NCBI GenBank assembly: GCA_038236865.1
Contig: JBBRZI010000001.1
Coordinates: forward strand, 35,558 to 99,557
Direction: 5' to 3'
Length of the DNA stretch: 64,000 nucleotides
Source: UBA4729 sp038236865
GTDB lineage: Bacteria; Patescibacteriota; Saccharimonadia; Saccharimonadales; UBA4665
A program made the position numbers and the translations under genes. The notes beneath the pieces were generated by a model. That model was not told the DNA's origin. It did no database searches and saw nothing but the letters and a program-made list of their open reading frames with translations. Positions 1 to 8,465 of the stretch are shown here, in pieces. How positions within the stretch are numbered: position 1 is the first letter of the stretch; each line of letters begins with the position of its first letter.

Positions 1-22
1 CGTGCATCAAGGCAGGTAGCGC

Positions 23-745
23 ATGTCAGCTAGAGTAGTCTCGCTGGTGTTAGCCCTCGTTGTGGCCGTTGGTGTCGGTAGTGTTTTGTTGACACCCGGT
101 CACGTATTCGCAGCTGAGAACTCCGGCAATGTAACGGTCCAGGTCGTACCTGGCGAAAAGCTCAGCAGTCGTTTGCAAGGGCAGCTCAAAGTGTCATGGC
201 CCTGGTACGTGACCAGAGCATCGGGTATCGTGGCGGCCGCGACTCTGATGATCCTGCTCTTGTCGGGAATCGGTCAGATTACGGGGCGGACTTTCCGCCT
301 ACTCGATCCGTTAACAGCTTGGGCGTCGCACCGCGCTCTGGGCATCGTCTTTTCAGGAGCGGTGTTTATTCATATTTCCAGCCTATTATTCGATCATTTT
401 ATTACCTTTAATGTCTGGCAACTACTGGTGCCTTGGCTGTCCGGCTACCGCTCAACTCACTGGCTGGGTTTGAACGTCGGTTCTATATATGTTGCGATGG
501 GTATCATCGCTATGTATATGACGGCCGCAATTGTCATCACTTCGCTCGTCTGGGTAGAGAAAAAGCCGGCGTTGTGGAAGCTGGTGCACTACTTATCCTA
601 TGTAACGATATTTTTGGTGTTCGTGCACGCTTTATACATTGGGACTGATATGGCGCACGGCTTTTGGCGCTGGTTATGGGTTGGACTGAATGCTCTGATA
701 TTCTTGGCGGTGGTGGCGCGGCTATGGCGAGTGAGAACCATATGA
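23..745 (+). CDS. Ferric-reductase-like transmembrane protein
   Basis: 240 aa integral membrane protein. A signal peptide or first membrane segment covers residues 1-30, a short exported stretch follows (about 31-60), then about five more hydrophobic helices. The histidine pattern (ASHRALG near residue 103, VFIHISS near 116, LVHYLSY near 190, FVHALY near 202) is that of the heme-ligating ferric reductase-like/YedZ (MsrQ) fold, where paired His in two helices bind b-type heme. No FAD or NAD domain is present, so it would be the membrane heme part only. Its TGA stop overlaps the next gene's ATG (ATGA at 742-745), so the two are probably translationally coupled. An AGG-type ribosome site lies just upstream of the start. 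The electron donor and acceptor cannot be told from sequence. Confidence 0.72.
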   Translation: MSARVVSLVLALVVAVGVGSVLLTPGHVFAAENSGNVTVQVVPGEKLSSRLQGQLKVSWPWYVTRASGIVAAATLMILLLSGIGQITGRTFRLLDPLTAWASHRALGIVFSGAVFIHISSLLFDHFITFNVWQLLVPWLSGYRSTHWLGLNVGSIYVAMGIIAMYMTAAIVITSLVWVEKKPALWKLVHYLSYVTIFLVFVHALYIGTDMAHGFWRWLWVGLNALIFLAVVARLWRVRTI

Positions 746-1683
746 GAGTCAGTGAACTTATCCATGTCGAAGATCCTTGGCACAGCCGACTGCGCTGGCT
801 GGCGGTGTTCGTCGTATTGTTCGTGGGCATCGTGTTCGCTTCGTTCGTGGCCCTCGATCGTATTCGGACCTACTCGCTGCCCACGGGCGGTATCCAGCTC
901 AGCACGCGGTATACGCAGTACTTAGTCGGAGAACCGGTCAGCCTCACAATCAAAAACGGTTTTAATAGCCCGATATCGATCATTACCAGCTGTCCATCCG
1001 GACCATTCGCGGTCTATCGATCGGTAAATAATAAATGGGTACGTATTCATGACACGATTTCGGCGACAAATTGCTCCGCTCTGCCGGGAACGTTGCAGCT
1101 ACCGGCCGCCGGATCGTCAACGCTGTCGTTAAGCGATTGGTCGCAGCTGTTTGCGACTGCCGGCAGTTACCGGATCGCGTTACACGTCCAGTATACCAAT
1201 GCCTTACCGTATGTTGATTTTGAGGTCATGACGCCACCAGCGCCTTACGTCGCTAAAGCGCCTGTACCAACCCCTGTTCAGTCGCCGCAGATAGCAAGTA
1301 CTCCCAGGAGCGGCACTACGACGCAGTCAACTCCGCTACCGACCAGCCCAAGCTCGACACCGACACCGGCATCGACCCCGACACCCTCCACGTCAAGACC
1401 GCCGCAGACAATCACGCTGTACGTCAATTCGGCTGGTAATTATTTGACCACAAACATCAGCATGTACGTTGGGGACACGCTTAAGATTATGTACCAAGCA
1501 CCGTACGGTGATGAAGTAATTACCAGTTTTAGCCCGATCGCCGGTACGACCACGACCATCGGCTCGATGAAAGTGGATTCGGAATTCAGGAGTACCAGCC
1601 GCGTCTTATCGTCAGCCGGGCATTGGACCTTCAAGGCCGTTGACCATAATGGGAATAGCGGTAGCCTGGTAGTATTACCCTAG
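742..1683 (+). CDS. Membrane-anchored Ig-like/cupredoxin-like surface protein
   Basis: About 313 aa. A short cytoplasmic N-terminus is followed by one membrane helix (about residues 17-38). An Ig-like beta domain comes next, then a linker very rich in Pro, Thr and Ser (about 180-235), then a second beta-rich domain of roughly 75 aa that looks like a cupredoxin fold ending in GHWTFKAVDH-type strands. No Cys is seen in the C-terminal domain, so a type 1 copper site is unlikely. I chose the ATG at 742 because it forms an ATGA overlap with the upstream stop; ATG at 724 is in frame and also possible. Co-translation with the heme-type membrane protein suggests a shared envelope role, but function is unknown. 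Confidence 0.6.
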   Translation: MRVSELIHVEDPWHSRLRWLAVFVVLFVGIVFASFVALDRIRTYSLPTGGIQLSTRYTQYLVGEPVSLTIKNGFNSPISIITSCPSGPFAVYRSVNNKWVRIHDTISATNCSALPGTLQLPAAGSSTLSLSDWSQLFATAGSYRIALHVQYTNALPYVDFEVMTPPAPYVAKAPVPTPVQSPQIASTPRSGTTTQSTPLPTSPSSTPTPASTPTPSTSRPPQTITLYVNSAGNYLTTNISMYVGDTLKIMYQAPYGDEVITSFSPIAGTTTTIGSMKVDSEFRSTSRVLSSAGHWTFKAVDHNGNSGSLVVLP

Positions 1684-1698
1684 CCAGCGTTTTGTGAG

Positions 1699-2652
1699 CT
1701 AAGTCACCTGTTTTTGTAGGGCGTGACGGTAGAGCTCATCAATCCAATTTGAATGCAGGGCTCGAGCGTCGTTGGCCCAGGACAATGCTGGCGTTTCGGA
1801 ATCAGGAGCGTAGTAGCCGACGGGAGCAGTCTGACCGGTCGCTTTATCGCGTTGATATTCTTTGTCGAGATCTGGCCGGTTGTATTCGGGGTGGCCCTGG
1901 ATGTACAGGTAAGCGCCGCCGGTACCGTTCGGACTGCTAGCCAGTAGCCAGCCTGCCCGATCGCTGACGGCCAGTAATTCGAGTGCGGCACCGCCCATTG
2001 CCTTAACTGGTATGTCGCCCCAGCGTGAGTGAGGTGATTTTAGGGAGTCGTCTAGCCCGGCAAGTATAGGATTGTTACTGGATCTATCGACGGTGTGTTC
2101 AAATACGCCAAATATTTTGCTTTCTCCAAGCTGGCGTTCAAGCCCGAATAGATGATTGAGAACGAAATGGCCCGCCAAACAGGAGTAAATAGTGGAGCGC
2201 ACATTACCCCTTGCCCAATCGATGACTGCCGCTAATTGGGCGGCATATTTGATGTCGTCCAGTGGCAGAAGCTCTGGCGTAGTGTTGCTGGCTGCTCCTC
2301 GAAGTTCCAAGTTGTCACCGGTCACAATGAACCCGTCGAGTCCTTGTTCGGCCACCTCCGAAAAAGCGGTATAACGGCCAAGCACCGCACTGCGGCTGGC
2401 GCCGTCAGTTTCTCTATAATCATCATCGAATTTAACGAGTACCGGTTCGATTTGCAAAACTGTTCGGCTCATATAGCGAAGCCACTGAACTTCGGTTGTT
2501 TCCATGGCAGCAGCCGGCATAAGATTTAAAATACCAATCCGAGCCGGGCGAATATCTTGGTGGCTGGCTGCTTCTTCGGTTAGAACAGCAGCGCCACTTT
2601 CTTGCAGCCGGTGGTAGAGGTAGCTATCCCCTTCAGGAACGATTATTGGCAT
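1699..2652 (-). CDS. metA: Homoserine O-acyltransferase, MetA family (probably acetyl-specific)
   Basis: 317 aa, usual MetA length when started at the ATG at 2652 (MPIIVPEGDSY, matching the family N-terminus); upstream in-frame codons have no family similarity. MetA activates homoserine for methionine synthesis by O-acylation. Visible signatures: ILNLMPAAAMETTEVQWLR, the nucleophile segment SCLAGH (Cys), FGVFEHTV, SPHSRWGD, and the catalytic His-Glu in GHPEYN. At the acyl-specificity position, which is Gly in E. coli MetA (succinyl) and Glu in the Bacillus enzyme (acetyl), the segment reads TGDNLEL, that is Glu. This predicts acetyl-CoA use. A stretch of about ten extra residues follows. No other methionine gene lies nearby, which is odd for an organism of this type. 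Confidence 0.85.
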   Translation of the reverse strand: MPIIVPEGDSYLYHRLQESGAAVLTEEAASHQDIRPARIGILNLMPAAAMETTEVQWLRYMSRTVLQIEPVLVKFDDDYRETDGASRSAVLGRYTAFSEVAEQGLDGFIVTGDNLELRGAASNTTPELLPLDDIKYAAQLAAVIDWARGNVRSTIYSCLAGHFVLNHLFGLERQLGESKIFGVFEHTVDRSSNNPILAGLDDSLKSPHSRWGDIPVKAMGGAALELLAVSDRAGWLLASSPNGTGGAYLYIQGHPEYNRPDLDKEYQRDKATGQTAPVGYYAPDSETPALSWANDARALHSNWIDELYRHALQKQVT

Positions 2653-3061
2653 AAATACTATTTTACGATATTTACCGTAATCTGTAAATGGGTGGGCGAG
2701 AACTGCCGGGCGGCAGTCGGCAGGGCCAGAAACCTGCTGCGATGTATCGTGCCTGTTGAGGCGGGCTCGCGAAATCTGCCAACTGCGCATATTTGAAATT
2801 TTCCATATTAAAAGATGACCCATTCGAGACATTTTCAGTGTACGTAGTGGCTGGGGCGGAGGGATGCGCTTCGCTTTTCCACTGCGGCGTGCTCGAAGCA
2901 AGCTCCTGCGCGCGTCATATAGCTTCAAGCCGGGAAAACTATAATTCTATAAGCAGGTTTTCTCTGTTTCGGCATATACTTCTGCTGATCGCAGAATTAT
3001 CGCTCCACCGCACCCCAATGCCGTTGGCATGGGGTTCTAGTAGCCCACAGCCGCTAGCCAA
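2653..3061. other. Intergenic region between metA and tRNA-Gln
   Basis: No convincing gene. It holds a small hairpin at 2702-2717 (ACTGCC/GGCAGT) in the probable metA 5' leader and an 18-bp copy of the tRNA-Gln 3' end at 2848-2865. The rest shows no coding periodicity I trust. Confidence 0.5.
2848..2865 (-). repeat. Direct repeat of the tRNA-Gln 3' end
   Basis: The 18-bp string TGGCTGGGGCGGAGGGAT is identical to the 3' end of tRNA-Gln at 3096-3113, including the CCA. The following bases do not build a T-arm or a second tRNA, so this is only the terminal part. The arrangement resembles an att-type duplication or a tRNA remnant. Confidence 0.6.
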
Positions 3062-3094
3062 ATAAAAATACCTAGGCAAGCTAGGTATTTTTAT
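3062..3094 (-). terminator. Terminator after tRNA-Gln
   Basis: 14-bp perfect inverted repeat (ATAAAAATACCTAG, loop GCAAG) ending in a run of T on either strand. It sits one base beyond the tRNA-Gln CCA end, so it most likely ends that transcript; the symmetry would also stop plus-strand reading. Confidence 0.85.
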
Positions 3095-3095
3095 A

Positions 3096-3171
3096 TGGCT
3101 GGGGCGGAGGGATTCGAACCCCCGAAATGCCAGTACCAAAAACTGGTGCCTTACCACTTGGCCACGCCCCA
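3096..3171 (-). tRNA. tRNA-Gln (anticodon TTG)
   Basis: 76 nt including encoded CCA. The acceptor pairs TGGGGCG with CGCCCCA; anticodon arm CCAGT/ACTGG encloses loop TTTTGGT, giving anticodon TTG (Gln). The T-arm contains GGTTCGAATCC. The 3' end is duplicated about 250 bp downstream, which suggests past use as an integration target. Confidence 0.95.
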
Positions 3172-3237
3172 TTGATTAGAAGATCGTCACGGACTGTAAC
3201 GAACTCGAGGCATTATAGCGAAAATTAGCTAGTAGGG

Positions 3238-4011
3238 CTAGTAGCTCTCACCACCCGAGACGTTAAAAAACTCCTCGAGGGTGCTGACGCCCTTGGTGTG
3301 CATTTCTTGACTCAGCTCGGTGCCGACGTAGCGAACGTGCCAGGGTTCGTAGGTGTAGCCGGTTACTGTTTGCTTGTCGATCGGGTAGCGAACAATGAAG
3401 CCGAAGCGGTAGCTATTGCTAGCGAGCCACTGGCCTTCCAAGGTTGCTGCGTAGCACTGCTCGATGTCGCAGCGCGGGTTACTAGTGCCGCCGAGGTCAA
3501 CTGCCAGGCCAGTCTGGTGTTCGCTATAGCCCGGACGGGCACTCTGGGAGTCGGCGACGGCTTGGCCCTGCTGAGTAACGTATCGATTGTAGAGGCTCCC
3601 CTGGTAGCTGTAGGAACGATAGCCACTTTGCAGGTTTAGGTTAATTCCTACAACTTTGGCGTCTGCAATCATAGTTTGCAAGGCTGTGGCCATATCACTC
3701 CGGACGTACTTTTCGGAGCTGGTGATATTGGCACGTAACGGGATAGTTGGCACTACCAGATTGCTCGGAGCGTAGTTGGTGGGGCTTAATGCGTGCTGCT
3801 TGTTGGTGATCACCCACAGACTGGCTGGGTCGCTTGTTGAGTAGAGGGCGGCGTTAAAGCTGACTGGTATAGTGGGCGCTGGTTGCGGTGACACCTTAAC
3901 GGGAGACGGCAAACTTGGTTTGGGGGCGCTGACACGACTAGGGTGGCCGAAGAGGTAGGCGCCGATCAGAATACTTGCAACCAAGCTGATGACTAGTAGA
4001 TATTTTTTCAT
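3238..4011 (-). CDS. D-alanyl-D-alanine carboxypeptidase, VanY/M15B family
   Basis: 257 aa from the ATG at 4011 (MKKYLLV). An N-terminal membrane anchor or signal (residues 3-22) and a Pro/Ser-rich linker lead to an extracytoplasmic peptidase domain. VanY-type zinc peptidases trim the terminal D-Ala of peptidoglycan stem peptides. The family motifs are complete: SGYRSYSYQ, the zinc-binding GYSEHQTGLAVDL (His and Asp) and EPWHVRYVG (third ligand His). Upstream in-frame codons overlap the divergent hydrolase region and lack a signal sequence, so the 4011 start is preferred. It probably acts at the cell wall and is divergently transcribed from the hydrolase/glycosyltransferase genes. Confidence 0.88.
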   Translation of the reverse strand: MKKYLLVISLVASILIGAYLFGHPSRVSAPKPSLPSPVKVSPQPAPTIPVSFNAALYSTSDPASLWVITNKQHALSPTNYAPSNLVVPTIPLRANITSSEKYVRSDMATALQTMIADAKVVGINLNLQSGYRSYSYQGSLYNRYVTQQGQAVADSQSARPGYSEHQTGLAVDLGGTSNPRCDIEQCYAATLEGQWLASNSYRFGFIVRYPIDKQTVTGYTYEPWHVRYVGTELSQEMHTKGVSTLEEFFNVSGGESY

Positions 4012-4096
4012 AATTACAGCTCTCATTGTACAGCATACCAGCGCCGATAACTGGCTAAAGCTGTCAAAATTTGGTACAGTTTCAAGTAACTTTGGT

Positions 4097-5029
4097 ATGA
4101 GTAAAGCAATTGTAACTAGTCTGGCCGAGTACGTCGCGCCCTTAAACATTAACGGCTTAGAAGGTCGTGTGTTGCGCTTGCCGGCGCCCAAAAATCGAAA
4201 ACGTGAAATCCTGTTGCTGTACGGCAGTCACGCGAACCTTGAACGCATGTTTGGTCTGGCCGAGGAATTTAATAAGTTTGGGGCTGTTACCCTGCCCGAT
4301 CTGCCTGGCTTTGGTGGCATGGACAGCCTGTACAGTATTGGCCGTAAGCCCGATATTGATACCATGGCTGATTATCTAGCGTCATTCGTGAAGATGCGCT
4401 ACAAGCGCCGCCGGTTTACGATTATCGGCATGTCGTATGGCTTCATTGTGGCTACCCGCATGCTGCAGCGCTACCCCGCCCTCGCTAAAAACGTCGAATT
4501 TATCGTCAGTATTGTCGGATTTGCGCATAAAGATGATTTTAAAATTCCCAAGCGTACTTTCTTTTGGATGAAGTTTGGCACGTCTATCTTGCAGCATCGA
4601 CTGCCGTGTCTTGTCGCTCAAGTAGCTCTCAAGGGGCCAACGATTCGCGCCGCCTATAACCTCGTGGCCGACCGTCACGCCAAAATGAAAGATGCCGATG
4701 AGCTAGAGCGTCAGCGCCGGATCGACTTTGAGATCGTGCTTTGGAAGTGCAATGATCTACGGACGTATTTTTACACGGCCCATAGCATGTTCCACCTGGA
4801 TTTATGCGACAAACAAGCAACGGTGCCGGTCTATCATGTCGCCGTATCGAGTGACCAGTATTTCGATAATACAATTGTTGAGCAGCACCTCGCCATTATC
4901 TATCCGATCGTGCACGTCATCCCGGTGACATTGACGGCTCATATGCCGACTATCGTTGCTACTGCCAAAGACGCCGCGCCGTTTATCCCCCGTAAACTAC
5001 GCACAATCTTAGCTCGGGCGGTGAAATGA
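4097..5029 (+). CDS. Alpha/beta hydrolase fold protein
   Basis: 310 aa from ATG 4097. The order is oxyanion-type loop LLYGSHANLE, PDLPGFGGM, nucleophile elbow GMSYGF (Ser), a cap region, and a late SSDQYFDN (acidic candidate) and AHMPTIV (His candidate). This is a cytosolic-type alpha/beta hydrolase without signal peptide. It directly precedes two glycosyltransferase genes (13 bp gap), so a role in envelope lipid or glycolipid metabolism is a reasonable guess; the substrate is unknown. No clear ribosome site is seen before the chosen start, and an earlier in-frame start would overlap the divergent peptidase gene. Confidence 0.7.
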   Translation: MSKAIVTSLAEYVAPLNINGLEGRVLRLPAPKNRKREILLLYGSHANLERMFGLAEEFNKFGAVTLPDLPGFGGMDSLYSIGRKPDIDTMADYLASFVKMRYKRRRFTIIGMSYGFIVATRMLQRYPALAKNVEFIVSIVGFAHKDDFKIPKRTFFWMKFGTSILQHRLPCLVAQVALKGPTIRAAYNLVADRHAKMKDADELERQRRIDFEIVLWKCNDLRTYFYTAHSMFHLDLCDKQATVPVYHVAVSSDQYFDNTIVEQHLAIIYPIVHVIPVTLTAHMPTIVATAKDAAPFIPRKLRTILARAVK

Positions 5030-5042
5030 TATACTTATGGGA

Positions 5043-6188
5043 ATGAAAATTGGAATCGTCTGTCCGTACAACATCCTCAAAGACGGAGGTGTCCAGGAAC
5101 ACGTCAAGGCGTTGCTGGCTGAATTACTGGCGCGCGGTTACGAAGCCAAGATCATCACACCGCTGCCCCGCGACTTTCGTGAAGTGCCGGATTTACCCAA
5201 TACCATCTTTGTTGGTACCTCGACTGATTTTCATTCACCAACCCACACCAGTGCGCAAGTTTCGGCGATCGCTGATACTGACACCATCGATAAGGTTCTG
5301 ACGGACGAACAGTTTGATATTTTGCACTTTCACGAACCGTGGATACCGATGTTAAGCCGGCAGATTCTGCAACGGTCCACCAGTATTAATGTGGCCACCT
5401 TCCACGCGAAGATCCCCGAGACGCTGATGAGTCGAACGGTTATTCGTGTGGTTACGCCCTATATGAAATCGTGCCTCAAATACATTCACGAATATACGGC
5501 TGTTTCGAGCTCGGCGGCCGAATACGTCGGCGGCCTCACCGATGAACCAATCACCATTATTCCCAATGGTATAGACCTCGACCACTACAAGTTTCATAAG
5601 AAGGCCGCCTTGCCCGACGATCAAGCCAAAATGATTCTGTTCATTGGGCGCCTGGAGCGCCGCAAGGGCGTCAAGTACTTGCTCCACGCGTACCAAGTGC
5701 TGACTCGGGAGAATCCTAATCTTAAATTAGTTATTGCCGGCGATGGACCGGATCGCGAAAAGCTGATGCTGCTGGCCGAAGACCTTAGATTGCCGAATGT
5801 TACATTTTTGGGCTATATTTCTGATGAACTCAAGATGCAACTACTGCACGACGCCTCTGTATTTTGCTCGCCCGCCATCTTTGGTGAGAGTTTTGGCATC
5901 GTGTTGTTAGAAGCAATGGCGACCGGCACTGTCGTTGTGGCCGGTAACAATTCGGGTTACACCGATGTCATGCAAGGCGTCGGGGCTGTATCGATTATTA
6001 ATCCACACGACAGCGTGGAATTTGCCCGCCGCCTCGAAACGCTGCTGTACGAACCTGCTCTATGTACGCTCTGGCAAAAATGGGCGACCAAGTACGTCAA
6101 ACAATTTAGTTATGCGAATATCGTCGATCGCTATGAAGAGCTGTATGCCGACGCCTTGAGCCGCGATCATGACGTATCAGCCGACTAA
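5043..6188 (+). CDS. GT4 family glycosyltransferase (PimA-like)
   Basis: About 381 aa, two-domain GT-B enzyme transferring a sugar from a nucleotide donor. The N-terminal half begins KIGIVCPYN with GGVQEH, the acceptor-side loop typical of PimA-like mannosyltransferases. The C-terminal half has FIGRLERRKG, AGDGPDREKL and the donor-binding GESFGIVLLEAMATG. A TATACT hexamer ends 7 nt before the ATG at 5043, favouring this start over ATG 5037 and suggesting an extra leaderless promoter inside the operon. It overlaps the next glycosyltransferase by 20 bp; the pair may add successive sugars to a lipid anchor, which is inference. Confidence 0.88.
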   Translation: MKIGIVCPYNILKDGGVQEHVKALLAELLARGYEAKIITPLPRDFREVPDLPNTIFVGTSTDFHSPTHTSAQVSAIADTDTIDKVLTDEQFDILHFHEPWIPMLSRQILQRSTSINVATFHAKIPETLMSRTVIRVVTPYMKSCLKYIHEYTAVSSSAAEYVGGLTDEPITIIPNGIDLDHYKFHKKAALPDDQAKMILFIGRLERRKGVKYLLHAYQVLTRENPNLKLVIAGDGPDREKLMLLAEDLRLPNVTFLGYISDELKMQLLHDASVFCSPAIFGESFGIVLLEAMATGTVVVAGNNSGYTDVMQGVGAVSIINPHDSVEFARRLETLLYEPALCTLWQKWATKYVKQFSYANIVDRYEELYADALSRDHDVSAD

Positions 6189-7323
6189 TCTCAAAATTGG
6201 CTTAGTGCTCGACGATTCGCTCGATAAGCCCGATGGTGTACAACAGTATGTGCTTGGTATCGGCGCTTGGCTCAGCGCCCAGGGCCACGAAGTGCACTAT
6301 TTGGTCGGTCAAACTGCCCGTCAGGACATTCCGCACGTTCATAGCCTGAGCCGTAACCTCAAGGTTACGTTTAACGGCAATCGCCTGTCCATCCCCTTGC
6401 CGGCTAGCCGCCGCCGCCTCAAAGCCTTGTTGGACCGTGAGCAATACGATGTATTACATATCCAAACCCCCTACAGTCCCTGGCTGGCCCACCGCTTAAT
6501 ACTCGCCGCCGGGCCGCGCACGGCCGTTTTTGGAACATTTCACATCGTGGCGTATTCCAGGTTCGTCCAGCTGGCGACGCGGGTCTTAGCTGTCTGGACC
6601 CGGCGCTCCAGTCGGCGGTTTGACACAATGTTCAGCGTCTCGAGCGCCGCCCAAGCTTACGCCCAAGCCACCTATGGCCTGTCGAGTACGGTGCTACCCA
6701 ATGTAGTTGATTATGCTCGCTTTCATACAGCCGCGCCGCTCCAGCCGGGCCGGGCTGGGCTGCAGATCTTGTTTTTGGGCCGGCTGGTGCCGCGCAAGGG
6801 TTGCCAGGTGCTGTTAGCAGCGATTGCGGAGTTAGTGGCGACGCGGCCAACGCTACCGGCCTTTAACGTCATGATCTGCGGTAAGGGCCCGCTCCTAGCC
6901 AGTCTGAAAGACTATGCGCGCACGTCGGGGATAGCTGACCGAGTTGAATTCGTCGGTTTTGTCAGCGAAGCCGCTAAGCCAAGCTACTATGCATCAGCCG
7001 ATATCGCGGTGTTCCCCAGTTCGGGCGGTGAAAGCTTTGGCATCGTGCTGATAGAGGCCATGGCCAGCGGTCAGGCAGCCGTGTTGGCCGGCGACAACAG
7101 CGGCTACCGCTCGGTGATGTCTGACCAGCCCGAGCTATTGTTTAATCCTAAAGATGTCCACGCCCTGGCCACTAAGTTAGAAAGCTATATGACCAAAGCA
7201 CCGCTGCGGCAAGCCGCGGCCGCCTGGGGTGAACACTATAGCCAGCAGTTTGATACGACCGTCGTCGGCACGCAATTGGTAGCCAGCTACACATTGGCAT
7301 TGCAGAAACGGCGCACTCCATAG
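6169..7323 (+). CDS. GT4 family glycosyltransferase, second copy
   Basis: 384 aa GT-B enzyme related to its upstream neighbour but diverged. Visible parts: KIGLVLDDSLDKPDGVQQYV at the N-terminus, DVLHIQTPYSPW, then FLGRLVPRKG, CGKGPLLASL and GESFGIVLIEAMASG in the nucleotide-sugar domain. The 20-bp overlap with the upstream gene implies coupled translation. No membrane helix is seen; like PimA it would be peripheral. Donor and acceptor are unknown. Confidence 0.87.
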   Translation: MTYQPTNLKIGLVLDDSLDKPDGVQQYVLGIGAWLSAQGHEVHYLVGQTARQDIPHVHSLSRNLKVTFNGNRLSIPLPASRRRLKALLDREQYDVLHIQTPYSPWLAHRLILAAGPRTAVFGTFHIVAYSRFVQLATRVLAVWTRRSSRRFDTMFSVSSAAQAYAQATYGLSSTVLPNVVDYARFHTAAPLQPGRAGLQILFLGRLVPRKGCQVLLAAIAELVATRPTLPAFNVMICGKGPLLASLKDYARTSGIADRVEFVGFVSEAAKPSYYASADIAVFPSSGGESFGIVLIEAMASGQAAVLAGDNSGYRSVMSDQPELLFNPKDVHALATKLESYMTKAPLRQAAAAWGEHYSQQFDTTVVGTQLVASYTLALQKRRTP

Positions 7324-7334
7324 ATAATAGGGGT

Positions 7335-8465
7335 ATGTTCCGCATTACCCGTCCTTCCGACCCCTCCGAAGTCGCCATTACCATATCCGTTAAAACCTTC
7401 GCCAAAGTTATTGCTATGGTCGTAGGTACCATCGTGCTCCTACTGGCAGTGAAGCGCGCCTCACACGCCTTGCTGTTGATATTCTTTGCCTTTTTTCTAG
7501 CCCTCGCCCTGAACGCCCCTGTGAATTGGGTCAGTCAAAGACTGCCTGGCAAACGACGCGGCAGCCGCGCGCTGGCCACCTCATTGTCGTTCTTGCTAGT
7601 AGTGGTGCTACTCGGTGCCTTTTTAGGCAGTTTAGTACCGCCGCTGGCCCGTCAAACCCAAAGCCTCATCAGCGCCGCTCCCCATCTGGTGCAGGACTTC
7701 GGCAACCAAGACAGTCAAGCTGGTCGGCTTGTCCGCCGCTACCACCTGCAGAACGAGATCACGAGCGTTTCAGATCAATTGTCGGCCCGACTCAAGAGCG
7801 CCGGCGGCAGCGCTTTTTCGACAGTCCAAAAAATCAGTGGTAGCGTCTTTGCTTTAGTCACCATTTTGGTCCTGACATTTATGATGTTGGTGGAAGGTCC
7901 GGCTTGGTTGCTGTTTCTGCGTGACCTCATTCCGGATCGCCGCCACCGACTGGCCGACCGATTGGCCCACGATATGTATGATGTCATCAAAGGCTTCGTC
8001 AATGGTCAAGTCACGCTGGCGGCTTTGGCGGCCGTCTTAATCTCACCGGCTTTGTTCATCTTGCACGTCAGCTACCCGGTGGCCTTGATCGTCATCATCT
8101 TTATCTGTGGATTGATTCCGATGGTTGGTCACACGATCGGCGCTATCATCGTGACCTTCGTGGCGATGTTTCATTCGACCAGTGCGGCCCTCATCATCCT
8201 GGCCTACTATATTCTCTACCAACAAATCGAGAACTACACGATTCAGCCCCGTATCCAAGCTAACTCAACCAACATGTCGCCGTTACTCGTCTTCGTGGCG
8301 GTCGTTATCGGTGTCAGTTTTGGCGGCCTGTTCGGCGCCCTGATTGCTATCCCGTTTGCCGGCTGCGTGCGCATCGTGGTGCTAGAGTACTTACGCAATC
8401 AAAAGACCATCGATGGTCCTTACATTCGCGAAGCCATCAAAGAAGCTACAATCGATACCAAATAG
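7335..8465 (+). CDS. AI-2E family transporter (PF01594-like permease)
   Basis: 376 aa with about eight membrane segments, including two close N-terminal helices (near residues 20-60), one near 85-105, and a C-terminal cluster with the conserved GLIPMVGHTIGAIIV and YQQIENYTIQPRI segments that mark the AI-2E/PerM family. Members export small molecules or act as cation/proton antiporters; specificity cannot be read from sequence. GATAAT lies 6 nt before the ATG and no Shine-Dalgarno is visible. It converges on cysS with a 20-bp overlap of the coding ends. Confidence 0.85.
   Translation: MFRITRPSDPSEVAITISVKTFAKVIAMVVGTIVLLLAVKRASHALLLIFFAFFLALALNAPVNWVSQRLPGKRRGSRALATSLSFLLVVVLLGAFLGSLVPPLARQTQSLISAAPHLVQDFGNQDSQAGRLVRRYHLQNEITSVSDQLSARLKSAGGSAFSTVQKISGSVFALVTILVLTFMMLVEGPAWLLFLRDLIPDRRHRLADRLAHDMYDVIKGFVNGQVTLAALAAVLISPALFILHVSYPVALIVIIFICGLIPMVGHTIGAIIVTFVAMFHSTSAALIILAYYILYQQIENYTIQPRIQANSTNMSPLLVFVAVVIGVSFGGLFGALIAIPFAGCVRIVVLEYLRNQKTIDGPYIREAIKEATIDTK

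Noticed and set aside
2848..2940. A second tRNA beside tRNA-Gln
   Set aside because: Only the 18-nt 3' end matches; no T-loop, anticodon arm or matching acceptor strand can be formed.
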